Below are positions 42,006 to 51,514 of a stretch of 64,000 nt of DNA, one piece after another. The notes beneath the pieces were generated by a model. It was not told the origin of the DNA. It searched no databases and worked only from the letters and a program-made list of their open reading frames with translations. The position numbers and the translations under genes were made by a program. Numbering within the stretch: position 1 is the first letter of the stretch; every line of letters begins with the position of its first letter. Source of the DNA: Hoylesella loescheii (GTDB lineage: Bacteria; Bacteroidota; Bacteroidia; Bacteroidales; Bacteroidaceae); NCBI GenBank assembly GCA_021531755.1, contig JADYUK010000005.1, positions 97,950-161,949 of the forward strand, given 5' to 3'.

Positions 42006-43274
42006 TTAGACTTGAGATATATCGAACCCCGCGGAAGCTAAATCATGCCAATAGTGAGGATAGGATTTTGAAACCACCTCTGGGCTGTCTATGATGAGCG
42101 GCCCATGTACGATTGACATGGGGGCAATGGACATAGCCATACGATGGTCATCGTAGGTCCTGATGACAGCATCGTCTTCAGGGAGACAGCGTTCTCCATC
42201 CCATCTCAATTCACAATCGTTATAGTCATGAATGATATAACCCAAACGCTTCATCTCGCGTTTCATGGCCATGATACGGTCTGTCTCCTTGATTTTCAAT
42301 GATGCCAGGCCTCTGAAATGGAAATGAAGTCCGCAAGCAAGACATGTGGCGATGAGTGTTTGCGCCAAATCTGGCTGATGTGTGAAATCAAAATCCATGC
42401 GGTGGATTGTCCTGTCGTGTGAAGAAAGGTTCACAATAGTCGGGACAAGTTGTTCCTTGGTGTCGAAGGCAGTCTTCACTCCAAGCATGGAGAACATATA
42501 CTTCACTTGCGAGTCCCCCTGTCGCGATCCGTCCATAAGGCCATTAAGCTGCACATGGCAGTTGCCATTGCTGAAAAGCGCCATCATCTGATACCAATAC
42601 GACGCAGCGCTCCAGTCATTCTCAATTATATATGGTCTTGACTTGTATGGGACAGGCTTGACTTCTATGGTGTCTATGCTTGTCCACTCGACAGAGGCAC
42701 CATAATCGCGCATGGTGCATAATGTAAGGTCGATATATGGTCTTGAGACTATATCCCCGACAAGTGTGAGCCTGAGGCCATCGCTCATCATAGGGCCAAC
42801 CATAAGCAGCGCCGAGATATATTGGGAGCTGACATTGCCAGGAATCTCAAGTTTTCCGCCTTTCAGCCTTTCACCACGTATTCTCAATGGTGGATATCCT
42901 TCTTCCTTGACATATTCGATATTAGCACCTAACTTTCGTAGACCATCGACAAGAAGTTTGATAGGCCTGTGTTGCATGCGCTCAGTTCCTGTCAGCGTAT
43001 GCGTTTCGCCTGCCTTTAGTGACAAGTATGCAGTCATGAATCGCATGGCTGTGCCAGCAGCCTTAATATCTATAATTTCAGGCATATCCTTCAAAGCATT
43101 CACTATCACCTCTGTATCGTCACAGTTGGAGAGATTGCTGGGTAGTATCAAAGTCTCTCCTGAGGCGTCATGAGCCATAGCGCTGATTACCAGCGCCCTA
43201 TTGCTTATGCTTTTAGACGCTGGGAGATGTATGGATGTATTTATCTGGTATGGTGCTGTGATTTTATATCTCAT
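42006..43274 (-). CDS. aroA: EPSP synthase (3-phosphoshikimate 1-carboxyvinyltransferase)
   Basis: A 422-residue shikimate-pathway enzyme joining PEP to shikimate 3-phosphate. The N terminus has LPASKSISNRALVIS and AGTAMRFMTAYL, the second half LASLKIKETDRIMAM and YDDHRMAMSIAP. Sequence is somewhat divergent from the proteobacterial form, as usual in Bacteroidetes. Its start overlaps the end of cca by 4 bp, so the two are coupled. Confidence 0.95.
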   Translation of the reverse strand: MRYKITAPYQINTSIHLPASKSISNRALVISAMAHDASGETLILPSNLSNCDDTEVIVNALKDMPEIIDIKAAGTAMRFMTAYLSLKAGETHTLTGTERMQHRPIKLLVDGLRKLGANIEYVKEEGYPPLRIRGERLKGGKLEIPGNVSSQYISALLMVGPMMSDGLRLTLVGDIVSRPYIDLTLCTMRDYGASVEWTSIDTIEVKPVPYKSRPYIIENDWSAASYWYQMMALFSNGNCHVQLNGLMDGSRQGDSQVKYMFSMLGVKTAFDTKEQLVPTIVNLSSHDRTIHRMDFDFTHQPDLAQTLIATCLACGLHFHFRGLASLKIKETDRIMAMKREMKRLGYIIHDYNDCELRWDGERCLPEDDAVIRTYDDHRMAMSIAPMSIVHGPLIIDSPEVVSKSYPHYWHDLASAGFDISQV

Positions 43275-44743
43275 CGTCTTTCTGTTCGATTTGTTTTGTC
43301 AGTACATATACCCAACTCTTTTGCCTTACTGATGAGAAGGGTCATCAATGGCTCACGTTCGTTGGGCACCAAATTGTCGAGTACCGCATTCTTCAAGGCC
43401 ATTTTCAGTTGTCCGACCTCTCTTGATGGTGTCAGATGGAAAAGTTCCATAATCTCATTCCCATCTATTACTGGTTGCAACAGACGCTTATAGTCACGTT
43501 CTTTCAAATCTTTGAGTTTCATCCTGACACTGTGGAAATTCTCAAGGAACTGATTCTTTCTCGTCTCATTCTTGCTTGTGATATCAGCCTCACACAGTGT
43601 CATCAGGTCATCGATATCATCGCCTGCATCACTTATCAGTCTGCGGACAGCGCTGTCAGTGACAATTTCGTCAGCGATGACTATTGGTCTCATATGGAGG
43701 TCTACCATTTTCTGGACATACTTCATCTTCATATCCAATGGCATCTTTAGCCTTCTGAAGATATCGGCCACCATCTTCGAGCCTATGAAATTGTGGTTAT
43801 GGAATGTCCATCCTGCACGTGGTTCCCAACGTTTTGACTTTGTCTTTCCTATATCATGGAGCAACGCAGCCCATCTAAGCCATAGATTATCGCTGTGCTG
43901 GGATAGGTTGTCAAGCACTTCAAGCGTATGGTAGAAGTTATTCTTGTGTTTCCTTCCGTCAGGGCCTTTCTCCACAATGTCGAGGTCTGTGAGTTCTGGA
44001 AGAATCAGATTCAGCAGTCCACAGCGCTGCAGGTCAATAAATCCCTTGGATGGCGTCTTGGTCTTGAGTATCTTGTTCAACTCCTCACTGATTCGCTCCC
44101 CGGAAATTATCTTTATCCTCTCCTTGTTCCTTTCCAAAGCGGAGAATGTCTCGTCGTCTATGAAGAAGTTAAGTTGTGTGGCGAATCTGACACAGCGCAA
44201 CATCCGCAGGGGGTCATCAGAAAACGTTATGTCAGGATCAAGAGGAGTGCGGATGATACCATCTTGCATGTCATAAAGACCGTCGAATGGGTCGACGAGC
44301 TCTCCAAAACGTTCTGAATTAAGGCAGATGGCCATGGCATTGACGGTGAAGTCACGCCTGTTCTGGTCGTCCTCGAGAGTGCCGTCTTCCACGAAAGGTT
44401 TCCTTGAGCCACGCTGATAGCTCTCTTTACGTGCTCCGACAAACTCCACCTCTATCTCTTTGCCTGTTTTTGTACGGAATTTGACTTGGGCAGTGCCGAA
44501 ATTCTTGAAGACTGACAGATACGCTTTTTTGCCAAGACGCTCCTTAAGTGCCTTTGCTACCTTTATGCCACTCCCGACGACAACAACATCAATGTCGTGT
44601 GACGGACGCTCGAGGAATATATCACGGACATATCCTCCCACGACATAACACTCCAGGCCCAGATTGTCAGCCGTCTCACCTATCAGGCGGAAGATTGGGG
44701 TGTCAAGTATTGCTGAAAGTTCCTCGTCAGAATATAATTTCAT
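43271..44743 (-). CDS. cca: CCA-adding tRNA nucleotidyltransferase with HD domain
   Basis: I prefer the ATG at 44743 (MKLYSDEELSAIL, 490 residues). The frame is open to 44803 and another ATG is at 44764. The N-terminal polymerase-beta-type head has YVVGGYVRDIFL then HDIDVVVVGSG and RRDFTVNAMA. The C-terminal half has an HD phosphohydrolase domain (LRWAALLHDIGKTKS). It completes tRNA 3' ends, needed here because tRNA-Ser lacks encoded CCA. The HD part may remove 2',3'-cyclic phosphates. Confidence 0.92.
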   Translation of the reverse strand: MKLYSDEELSAILDTPIFRLIGETADNLGLECYVVGGYVRDIFLERPSHDIDVVVVGSGIKVAKALKERLGKKAYLSVFKNFGTAQVKFRTKTGKEIEVEFVGARKESYQRGSRKPFVEDGTLEDDQNRRDFTVNAMAICLNSERFGELVDPFDGLYDMQDGIIRTPLDPDITFSDDPLRMLRCVRFATQLNFFIDDETFSALERNKERIKIISGERISEELNKILKTKTPSKGFIDLQRCGLLNLILPELTDLDIVEKGPDGRKHKNNFYHTLEVLDNLSQHSDNLWLRWAALLHDIGKTKSKRWEPRAGWTFHNHNFIGSKMVADIFRRLKMPLDMKMKYVQKMVDLHMRPIVIADEIVTDSAVRRLISDAGDDIDDLMTLCEADITSKNETRKNQFLENFHSVRMKLKDLKERDYKRLLQPVIDGNEIMELFHLTPSREVGQLKMALKNAVLDNLVPNEREPLMTLLISKAKELGICTDKTNRTERR

Positions 44744-44941
44744 TTTCTTGGTATCATGTAGCATGATTCTTGGCTTGTGGCAAATGACATGGCGTGCGAA
44801 CACACCTCATTTGCCAAGCCGGATAGGAATCGTTTGTTTTTCTTTTGTGTGGAGGAGGGGGCATCCTTCAAATTCTCACAATAGCCGAAAGTGCTCAGGC
44901 ACGCTTTATGTTCTGCTCAAATGGAAGAGTGGAAACACTGT

Positions 44942-45361
44942 TTATAGAATCTCTGTCAGTGGGGCCATGACAAATTCCCGTTGCGTCATCCGCGGATGTG
45001 GTATGACAAGTCGCGGAGTAGATATATTTATATCATCATACAAGAGGATATCTATATCTATGACACGGTCGTGATAGATGCCATTTGATGACTTCTCTTT
45101 CCGTCCGAGTGATTTCTCCACATCTTGTGTGATATCGAGAAGCTCAAACGGGCTCAATGCAGTCCTCACTTTGACGACAGCGTTAAGAAACATGTTGTCA
45201 CTCTTGAATCCTTCAGGTTCTGTCTCAATGACCGACGACACTTTTTCCACTTCGCCAACCAGGTTTTCCAGCATCCTGATGGCGTCATTCAAATTCTTTC
45301 GTTTGTCACCCAGATTAGTGCCCAGTCCGAGATATACCATGTGTGTCTTTGCCGGATTCAT
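44942..45361 (-). CDS. folK: HPPK, folate biosynthesis pyrophosphokinase
   Basis: 139 residues. FolK signature: VYLGLGTNLGDKRKNLNDAI, then SSVIETEPEGF and HDRVIDIDILLYDD with HPRMTQREFVMAPL. It transfers pyrophosphate from ATP to 6-hydroxymethyl-dihydropterin. The start is 3 bp after queA, so the two are co-transcribed. Confidence 0.96.
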   Translation of the reverse strand: MNPAKTHMVYLGLGTNLGDKRKNLNDAIRMLENLVGEVEKVSSVIETEPEGFKSDNMFLNAVVKVRTALSPFELLDITQDVEKSLGRKEKSSNGIYHDRVIDIDILLYDDINISTPRLVIPHPRMTQREFVMAPLTEIL

Positions 45362-45364
45362 AGC

Positions 45365-46561
45365 TTAGTCATCCAATATGAGCATACTGTCACCGAAGCA
45401 TCCGAACATATACCCATTTTCAAGAGCCTTCTTGTAAGCCTCCCATACCAAATCGTAACCACCGAATGCTGCCACATTCATTATGAGGGTCGACAAGGGA
45501 TGGTAAAAATTCGCAATCATACAGTTTGCCAGGCCGAAATCATATGGAGGGAATATAAACTTGTTGGTCCAACCCTCATAAGGTTTCAGCATGCCGTCTG
45601 TCCCCACTGCTGTTTCTGTTGCCTTTGTGACGCTTGTTCCAACAGCACAAATACGATGTCCTGCTCTTTTTGCCTCATTTACTATACGGCATGTTTCAGC
45701 AGTTATCTCCATCTGCTCTGAGTCCATCTTGTGCTTTGTCAAATCCTCAACTTCAATATCATTGAAATTTCCAAGACCACAATGCAGGGTTATGAAAGCA
45801 TTCTGTATTCCAGATATCTCCATACGCTTCAACATCTCTCTTGTGAAATGGAGACCTGTTGCGGGTGCTGTCACAGCTCCCTCAGATTCAGCGAAAACAC
45901 ATTGGAAATCATCCATGTCATCCTCGGTCACAGGACGCTGACGTCCACCATTCATGTCTTCTGATATAATGTAGCGTGGCAGAGGCGACTGGCCTAATGC
46001 GTATAGCTCGCGTTTGAACTCATCGTGTGGACAGTCATAAAGGAACCTCAGGGTCCTCCCTCTGCTTGTTGTGTTATCTATCACCTCAGCAACCATCGTT
46101 CCTGACTCATCAAAGAAAAGCTTGTTGCCTATACGGATTTTCCGGGCAGGCTCTACCAGGACATCCCAAAGACGCATCTCCTCATTCAACTCTCTGAGCA
46201 GGAACACCTCTATCTTGGCATCCGTCTTCTCTTTCGTTCCATAAAGGCGGGCGGGAAATACCTTCGTGTTGTTGAATATGAATGTGTCCCCCTCATCAAA
46301 ATAATTCACGAGGTCTGTAAATGTGATATAGACAGGATTGCCAGCAATATCCTTCATCGGGTTACCATCCATATCTGTCCGATACATGTCGATGGTTTGG
46401 GATTTTTTGTGGAGAACCATAAGGCGGGCCTTATCTGGTCTCTTGACTGTGAATCTTGCAGTCTCATTACCATCTTTGTCTTTAATAACATGCTCCTCTG
46501 AGTGTGGATAGAGTGCAACTTGTTCTGCGGGAAGCTTAAATTTGAATTGAGAGAGTTTCAT
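45365..46561 (-). CDS. queA: tRNA preQ1(34) S-adenosylmethionine ribosyltransferase-isomerase
   Basis: I start at the ATG at 46561 (MKLSQFKFKLPAEQVALYP), the family N terminus. The frame is open 56 codons further without similarity. The 398-residue enzyme adds the epoxycyclopentane ring of queuosine. Motifs are TFIFNNTKVFPARL, YALGQSPLPRYI, AVTAPATGLHFTREML and LHCGLGNF. The internal insertion around residues 45-70 is typical of the Bacteroidetes form. Neighbours truB and folK form the conserved order. Confidence 0.95.
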   Translation of the reverse strand: MKLSQFKFKLPAEQVALYPHSEEHVIKDKDGNETARFTVKRPDKARLMVLHKKSQTIDMYRTDMDGNPMKDIAGNPVYITFTDLVNYFDEGDTFIFNNTKVFPARLYGTKEKTDAKIEVFLLRELNEEMRLWDVLVEPARKIRIGNKLFFDESGTMVAEVIDNTTSRGRTLRFLYDCPHDEFKRELYALGQSPLPRYIISEDMNGGRQRPVTEDDMDDFQCVFAESEGAVTAPATGLHFTREMLKRMEISGIQNAFITLHCGLGNFNDIEVEDLTKHKMDSEQMEITAETCRIVNEAKRAGHRICAVGTSVTKATETAVGTDGMLKPYEGWTNKFIFPPYDFGLANCMIANFYHPLSTLIMNVAAFGGYDLVWEAYKKALENGYMFGCFGDSMLILDD

Positions 46562-46778
46562 TTGTGGACAATATTCTGTTTTTTTGTCTGTATTCTGTTT
46601 TTTATCTGTTTCTGAGGAAAAACCGACTTGTATTACCGTCAGTTTTTCTTTTTGTAATATTCCTATGATACAAATCCCAATATAACTGAACGCTATACCG
46701 TCAACAGGATTATGGCAGCAATAATGCAATACTTGTCAATATGCTGATTGTAAACAGGGTAGGATGCTTGTATAGCTC

Positions 46779-47489
46779 TCATAATGTGACATCAATCTTG
46801 CCAAACCATTCATGGAATTCGTCAAACGTCATTGCCTTCTCAATGCTGACGTCACCCACACGTGTCCTGCATAAATCTGTCAGATATGCCCCACTGCCGA
46901 GTGCCATCCCTATATCGCGGGCCAAGGAACGGATATAGGTACCCTTTCCACATACGATTCTCAGGGTCGCCCGCTTCCTGTCATTGTCGAATTCGATGAT
47001 GTCTATTCTGTCAATATGAATTTGTTTTGGCTGCAGCTCGACATTTTTTCCTTGCCTGCTTAACTCGTACGCTCTTTTTCCATTGACATTGCATGCGCTG
47101 TATGTCGGAGGCACTTGGAGAATGTCGCCCACGAACAGACGTGTAGCGTCGTAGACTTTATCCTTGGTGATGTGCTGCTTCGGGTAAGTATGGTCTACAG
47201 TATGCTCACGGTCGAAAGACGCAGTGGACGCACCGAACTGTAGTGTTGCGACATATTCTTTCGTGTGTCTTTGCAGCTGCTCTATTAACTTGGTTTTCTT
47301 GCCCGTGCAGAGTACGAGGACACCTGTCGCAAGAGGGTCAAGCGTTCCGGCATGTCCAATCTTTATCTTTTTCACACCAAGACGCTTCGATATTGCATGC
47401 CGTATATGGGCAAGAGCTCCAAAGCTGGACATGCCATATGGCTTATTTATGTATATAAATTCTCCTTCTTGAATTTTCAACATATACAA
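46779..47489 (-). CDS. truB: tRNA pseudouridine(55) synthase
   Basis: 236 residues. Catalytic Asp51 is in GHAGTLDPLATGVL. Further TruB motifs are INKPYGMSSF near the start, VPPTYSACNVNGKRAYELSR and CGKGTYIRSLARDIG. It makes pseudouridine 55 in the T loop of tRNAs. It follows uppP after a repeat-filled gap and precedes queA by 217 bp. Confidence 0.96.
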   Translation of the reverse strand: MYMLKIQEGEFIYINKPYGMSSFGALAHIRHAISKRLGVKKIKIGHAGTLDPLATGVLVLCTGKKTKLIEQLQRHTKEYVATLQFGASTASFDREHTVDHTYPKQHITKDKVYDATRLFVGDILQVPPTYSACNVNGKRAYELSRQGKNVELQPKQIHIDRIDIIEFDNDRKRATLRIVCGKGTYIRSLARDIGMALGSGAYLTDLCRTRVGDVSIEKAMTFDEFHEWFGKIDVTL

Positions 47490-47605
47490 TTGATTACTTT
47501 TGGGGATAGATGGTTCATGCCATCTGTGTGCTCAGTGATTGGCCATCATGGGCGTAATGCTGTGCGATGAAGCACGCGCGGGGCGTTGATACTAAGAATA
47601 ATTAA

Positions 47606-47870
47606 GTCTCACAGGTTGATGACTTGCTGACAATTAACGAGTTGCCGGCTTTTCACACGGATGTCCGCGGAGTGTAACTGGTTTTCCTTAATCTTATTTA
47701 TGTTTCGCAGGTTGATGACTTGCTGACAATTAACGAGTTGCCAGCTTTTCACACGGATGTCCGCGGAGTGTCACTGGTTTCCTTAATCCCATTTTCTGAT
47801 TGTGCCAGCCAACCAATCGACTTGTTTGCCGTCAGCATGTCGCAGACATGCGGGGACTTGAGTAAAAAAT
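47606..47870. repeat. Dispersed repeat, two direct copies between truB and uppP
   Basis: Copies begin at about 47612 and 47708 (AGGTTGATGACTTGCTGACA), 96 bp apart. They share CACACGGATGTCCGCGGAGTG and a CTTAATC end. The second continues with a CGACTTGTTTGCCGTCAGC region and CGCAGACATGCGGGGACTTG. A third copy is at 49101-49275. Confidence 0.85.
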
Positions 47871-47943
47871 CAGTTTGCCATATCTTGCGCATCTCAGTCC
47901 GGATTACCCTATCGCCTTCCAATATATCGGGAGGATGCATGCA

Positions 47944-48762
47944 TCAGGCGAGACATAACGTCAGCATACCAATTATGGCACAATAGATAGCAAAGTATAT
48001 CAGTTTGCATTTCTTTACGAATGCAATCATCCACTTACATGCTACACATCCACTTACGAAAGCTGCGACAAACCCTACAAGCAGGGATATGACAGGTATT
48101 GCAGGCTCGGCAGAATGTGTTGCGATATACTCTGCTGATGGTGCGAAGATATGTTTGAAATCGATAAGTGCCTCACCGAGTATAGGAGGAATTACCATTA
48201 GAAAAGAGAACTGCGCCAACTTCTCCTTTGAATTGCCCAACAAGAGTCCGGTGGCAATCGTAGAACCTGAGCGAGACAACCCCGGGAGTACGGCACATGC
48301 CTGTGCAATACCTATAATGAATGCGTGAGGGATAGATATATTCTCTTTTTCTCGTGGATGGTAATAATGGGAGAGCGCCAATAGAGCCGCAGTCAGCAGG
48401 AGACATACTCCAACGACATAAACCACATCATTGGCATAGAGAGCTTCCACATAGTCCTTGAAACACAGACCGACGATACCAACCGGAATCATTGATACGA
48501 GAATATTCAGGACATATCTTTTCTCATCATTCCATTGCTTGGTGAATAATCCATTGAATATCCAGGCGACTTCTTTCCACAATACAACAAGGGTTGACAA
48601 GACTGTGGCTACATGCACGATAATATCAAAAGTCAATCCAGCCTGTTCCGCTTCCGGGCCAAGTAACAGTTTCCCCAATTCCAGATGTCCGCTCGAGCTG
48701 ACAGGGAGATACTCAGTGAAACCTTGTACGAGACCTAATAATAATGCGTGTATCCAATCCAT
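47944..48762 (-). CDS. uppP: Undecaprenyl-diphosphatase
   Basis: A 272-residue inner-membrane protein with about eight helices. It recycles the C55 lipid carrier of cell-wall synthesis and confers bacitracin tolerance. Signature stretches are [21 protein letters not shown] near the start and [17 protein letters not shown] in the middle. It starts 3 bp after the DUF3098 gene. Confidence 0.96.
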   Translation of the reverse strand: MDWIHALLLGLVQGFTEYLPVSSSGHLELGKLLLGPEAEQAGLTFDIIVHVATVLSTLVVLWKEVAWIFNGLFTKQWNDEKRYVLNILVSMIPVGIVGLCFKDYVEALYANDVVYVVGVCLLLTAALLALSHYYHPREKENISIPHAFIIGIAQACAVLPGLSRSGSTIATGLLLGNSKEKLAQFSFLMVIPPILGEALIDFKHIFAPSAEYIATHSAEPAIPVISLLVGFVAAFVSGCVACKWMIAFVKKCKLIYFAIYCAIIGMLTLCLA

Positions 48763-48765
48763 ATC

Positions 48766-48990
48766 TTAGTCTCTGGGCTTTCTGATAATTGCATATATTA
48801 TTGACACGAACCCGACAAATGTCACAAAAGGGGCAATGACAATATGACGAGTGTCAAATATCGACGAGTCGTATCTGCTCGCTGTAGACTCACCTCCGCT
48901 CATGAGTATGAAACCTATAAGAACAATAGCTGTTCCGATACCCAAAGCGATGAAATTCCCTTTTCCGAATGCAAGTTTCTTATTATCCAT
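48766..48990 (-). CDS. DUF3098 small membrane protein
   Basis: I start at the ATG at 48990 (MDNKKLAFGKGNFIALGIG). The 74-residue protein has two hydrophobic helices (FIALGIGTAIVLIGFILM and IAPFVTFVGFVSIIYAII) around a short polar loop. It is the DUF3098 protein found between ftsX and uppP in Bacteroidetes, with unknown role in division or cell-wall growth. Confidence 0.85.
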   Translation of the reverse strand: MDNKKLAFGKGNFIALGIGTAIVLIGFILMSGGESTASRYDSSIFDTRHIVIAPFVTFVGFVSIIYAIIRKPRD

Positions 48991-49100
48991 TTTCTTAAAA
49001 CAAAGTGAAGACTGGTAGAATCCCAAAAAACAAAGCTTTTGTTATATCCAATTCCCGTCTGTAGTATTCGCTGATTGAAAATAATGTATTTTTGTGTTAA

Positions 49101-49275
49101 CGTCTCACAAGTTGATGACTCTCCGACAGCTGACAAGTTGGCGGCTTCTCACACGGATGTCCGTGGAATGTCACTAGTTTCTTAATCCCATTTTTTTTTT
49201 TTCTGATGCTGCCTGTCAACCAGACTGCCCGCCTGCTTGTTTTTCTCTTACAGCGTGTCACAGACATGTGAGTCT
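49101..49275. repeat. Dispersed repeat, third copy, in the ftsX-DUF3098 gap
   Basis: CAAGTTGATGACTCTCCGACA (49108 onward), CACACGGATGTCCGTGGAATG, a TTAATCCCA followed by a ten-T run, and CGTGTCACAGACATGTGAG parallel the second copy near 47708-47870. It fills most of the 354-bp gap between two genes that are normally adjacent. Confidence 0.8.
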
Positions 49276-49344
49276 TGAGCCATTATAGTATTCTTATAGG
49301 CTGCAGAGTAGAACGGCCAACTCCTCGCGTCGCACACCCTTTAA

Positions 49345-50226
49345 CTATATCTTATACAGGTCACCCGCCGACATTCTCAGGAATCTGTTGACAGAAAGGT
49401 ATGAACAGAAGGTGGTGATAATCAATCCGAAAAGTAAGACTGCGACACCTGTTATTGTCATTACTCGCCAATCCACAACGACGAGTATCTCTGGTTCAAG
49501 ATTATACAGAGCGTATATCCCGGCCGCCAAGACCCCATCAGCCACTATGGCTGCCACAAGTCCCTCAGCTATCGCCCGTTTTATAAATGGCCATCGTATG
49601 AACGACCACGATGCCCCGACAAGTTTCATTGTGTGGATTGAGAAACGTCTGGAGAAAACGCTGAGCCTTATCGTGTTGTTAATCAGCGAGAAAGAGATGA
49701 ATGTCAGCAATGCCGCCAATACGAGCAGCACAATGCTTATTTTCCTGAGGTTAGCATTCACTTGGTCCATGAAGTCTTTTTGGTAAGTGATATCCTCAAT
49801 ATTGCTGTTCGCCCTTAGCTCGCGTGTTATCCACTTCAACGAGTCATTATTTGCATACTCTGCCTTCAGCTGCATCTCGATGCTTCCGACGAAGGGATTA
49901 CCCCCGAGAAAATCTGTCGGGTCAGACCCCATCGCCTTCACATGCTCTTTAAGCGCCTGTTGCGGACTGATATACAGAGTCCTGGAAATGTATCTTTTAT
50001 TGTTCAATGATGTGCGCAGACGCTGTGACTCAGCCACCGTCATCTTCTCGCTCAGCATGAGTGTTACTGTAAGATTCTCCTTGACGTAGCTTGAGAGATT
50101 ACGTGCGGTGAGGACAGTGAATGTCACCATTCCCAATAGTATCAGTACCAGTGATGTGCTGATACATAGAGTTATAATCTGAAGGCTTCCTTGACGTCGG
50201 CCGTGCCTCCTGCGTTTCTTCGCCAT
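49345..50226 (-). CDS. ftsX: Cell-division ABC-type permease FtsX
   Basis: 293 residues with a basic N terminus (MAKKRRRHGRRQGSLQ), four membrane spans and a large periplasmic loop after the first span (NLTVTLMLSEKMTVAESQRL). The second half holds VFSRRFSIHTMKLVGASWSFI, the FtsX core. With FtsE it activates cell-wall hydrolases at the septum. ftsE is not adjacent. It leads the run toward uppP, truB and queA. Confidence 0.94.
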   Translation of the reverse strand: MAKKRRRHGRRQGSLQIITLCISTSLVLILLGMVTFTVLTARNLSSYVKENLTVTLMLSEKMTVAESQRLRTSLNNKRYISRTLYISPQQALKEHVKAMGSDPTDFLGGNPFVGSIEMQLKAEYANNDSLKWITRELRANSNIEDITYQKDFMDQVNANLRKISIVLLVLAALLTFISFSLINNTIRLSVFSRRFSIHTMKLVGASWSFIRWPFIKRAIAEGLVAAIVADGVLAAGIYALYNLEPEILVVVDWRVMTITGVAVLLFGLIITTFCSYLSVNRFLRMSAGDLYKI

Positions 50227-50586
50227 GTATCTTTTTTATTGCTTATGAGCGGCCTGTATATCCCCTTTCCCCCTATAGTGTACCTCTTTCCGGTAACACT
50301 ACGTTCCGGATAAATCCAATGGAGACATGAGAGACCCGACCCTCCCCGGTTATTAACCACTTAACGGTTGTGGATATACAAAATAATCCACCCGTTATTC
50401 AATTTTCTCGTGTTCACAAAAGTGCACAATTACCCAAATTCTTTGCAAAGTAAATAAAAAATCAGCGAGATTCCAAGCTATTTAACGTTTTTTTTTATTA
50501 GATAACTTTCTGTTGATGTTGTTGTGACATAGGCTATAATAAAGGATATTGCTGTCCGGTAAAACTTCAAAGAGCATAAAATCCCT

Positions 50587-50620
50587 CCCCGAAGTCGCGT
50601 AAAATAGGACTTCGGGGTTT
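50587..50620 (+). terminator. Intrinsic terminator hairpin
   Basis: CCCCGAAGTC (50587-50596) pairs perfectly with GACTTCGGGG (50608-50617), followed by TTTATTTG. The group II intron relic begins at once after it. The gene it once served is not apparent upstream. Confidence 0.8.
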
Positions 50621-50625
50621 ATTTG

Positions 50626-51013
50626 GTATGCTCGGCATGAGTAATGTATAACGGGTACAAGCCCCCCTGATAGTAGGAATCGTATAGCCAGAGAGACAAG
50701 GGCGTCCATCGCGAAGTGGAATATGAAAGAAGTCAGCGGCAAACATCTGGTCTGACGAACAGAAACTTGATACAAGGCTAAAGTATGTGGACAAGGAGGC
50801 AAATAGCACTGAAGTCCTATAACTATCCGGAACATACATAGTAAATCAAGCAGACATAAGATGGAAAGTCAGTGCTCTTATCCGAGGAGATCTCACGGAC
50901 GTGGCGAATAGTTATTTCTTTACGAAAGCCATGGAGTAAAGCTTGCCGTGAGAAGTCAGCAGACGTCATAGTAGTGGAGCGGTCGATACCACTCCACGAA
51001 GGGCAGAACCTAA
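50626..51013 (+). mobile_element. Group II intron relic (5' ribozyme part only)
   Basis: The segment begins GTATGCTCGGCATGAG and parallels the start of the intron at 62959 over about 390 bp, including CGGCAAACATCTGGTCT, ACGAACAGAAACTT, GCTTGCCGTGAGAAGTCAGC and CAGAACCTAA. Small substitutions and gaps are spread along it. No reverse transcriptase gene and no domain V/VI follow. After 51013 the sequences diverge. It is a dead copy in a different, older state than the one at the right end. Confidence 0.85.
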
Positions 51014-51085
51014 TTAGTGTTCGCTGAATAATTTATTACTCTCTGATATTTAATATTTTTATAACTTTATTTCTTCGTTGTCAGG

Positions 51086-51511
51086 ATTCCCCTGAAGGAG
51101 ACATATTATACGGAACGAGTGGTAAGCGAATTCCTGCGCATCATCTTTAATGGAGATATTCTCATCTTTTCTGATTTTAACAGAGAACATGAAAGGTGTC
51201 TGACTATCCTGAAGAACGCTGTATCAAGCAGCATGACCGGAAGAAAGATTGGCGCAACCCATCATGTTCGATCCTTCCAGATACAATGCCCTAAGTTTGC
51301 CGTAAGCCAAGATAACGTAGCTTTCACGGTTGAACTGCAAGACTACATCAAGGTCAGCGGCATCGATTACTGGATATATGGCCACTCCCACTACAACGTG
51401 GTTGTCAAGATAGGTAATACCAAATGTGTGTCCAATCAGTTGGGGTATGTATTTCATGGAGAGCTTGAGCCATTCGCCCCAGTATATATATTAAAGCATA
51501 ACACCCTATGA
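51086..51511 (+). pseudogene. 3' half of a metallophosphoesterase gene
   Basis: The open frame from about 51086 (IPLKETYYTERVVSEFLR) to the stop at 51511 encodes the C-terminal half of a calcineurin-like phosphoesterase: EHERCLTILKNAV, a THHVRSFQ segment and the metal-site GHSH in WIYGHSHYNV, then NTKCVSNQLGYVFHGE. The N-terminal metal ligands (DLHLE and GNHE type) are missing, and no start codon lies at a sensible place. Decay probably removed the 5' half when the intron relic's 3' part was lost. Confidence 0.75.
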
Positions 51512-51514
51512 AAT

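Noticed and set aside
49787..50089. Plus-strand frames of about 100 codons inside ftsX, and many similar frames inside other genes
   Set aside because: They lie on the opposite strand of clear genes and have no family resemblance or start signals.
51119..51511. An intact small gene of 130 residues
   Set aside because: Recognisable phosphoesterase sequence continues upstream of the nominal start to about 51086, and the N-terminal metal-binding half is missing, so a pseudogene fits better.
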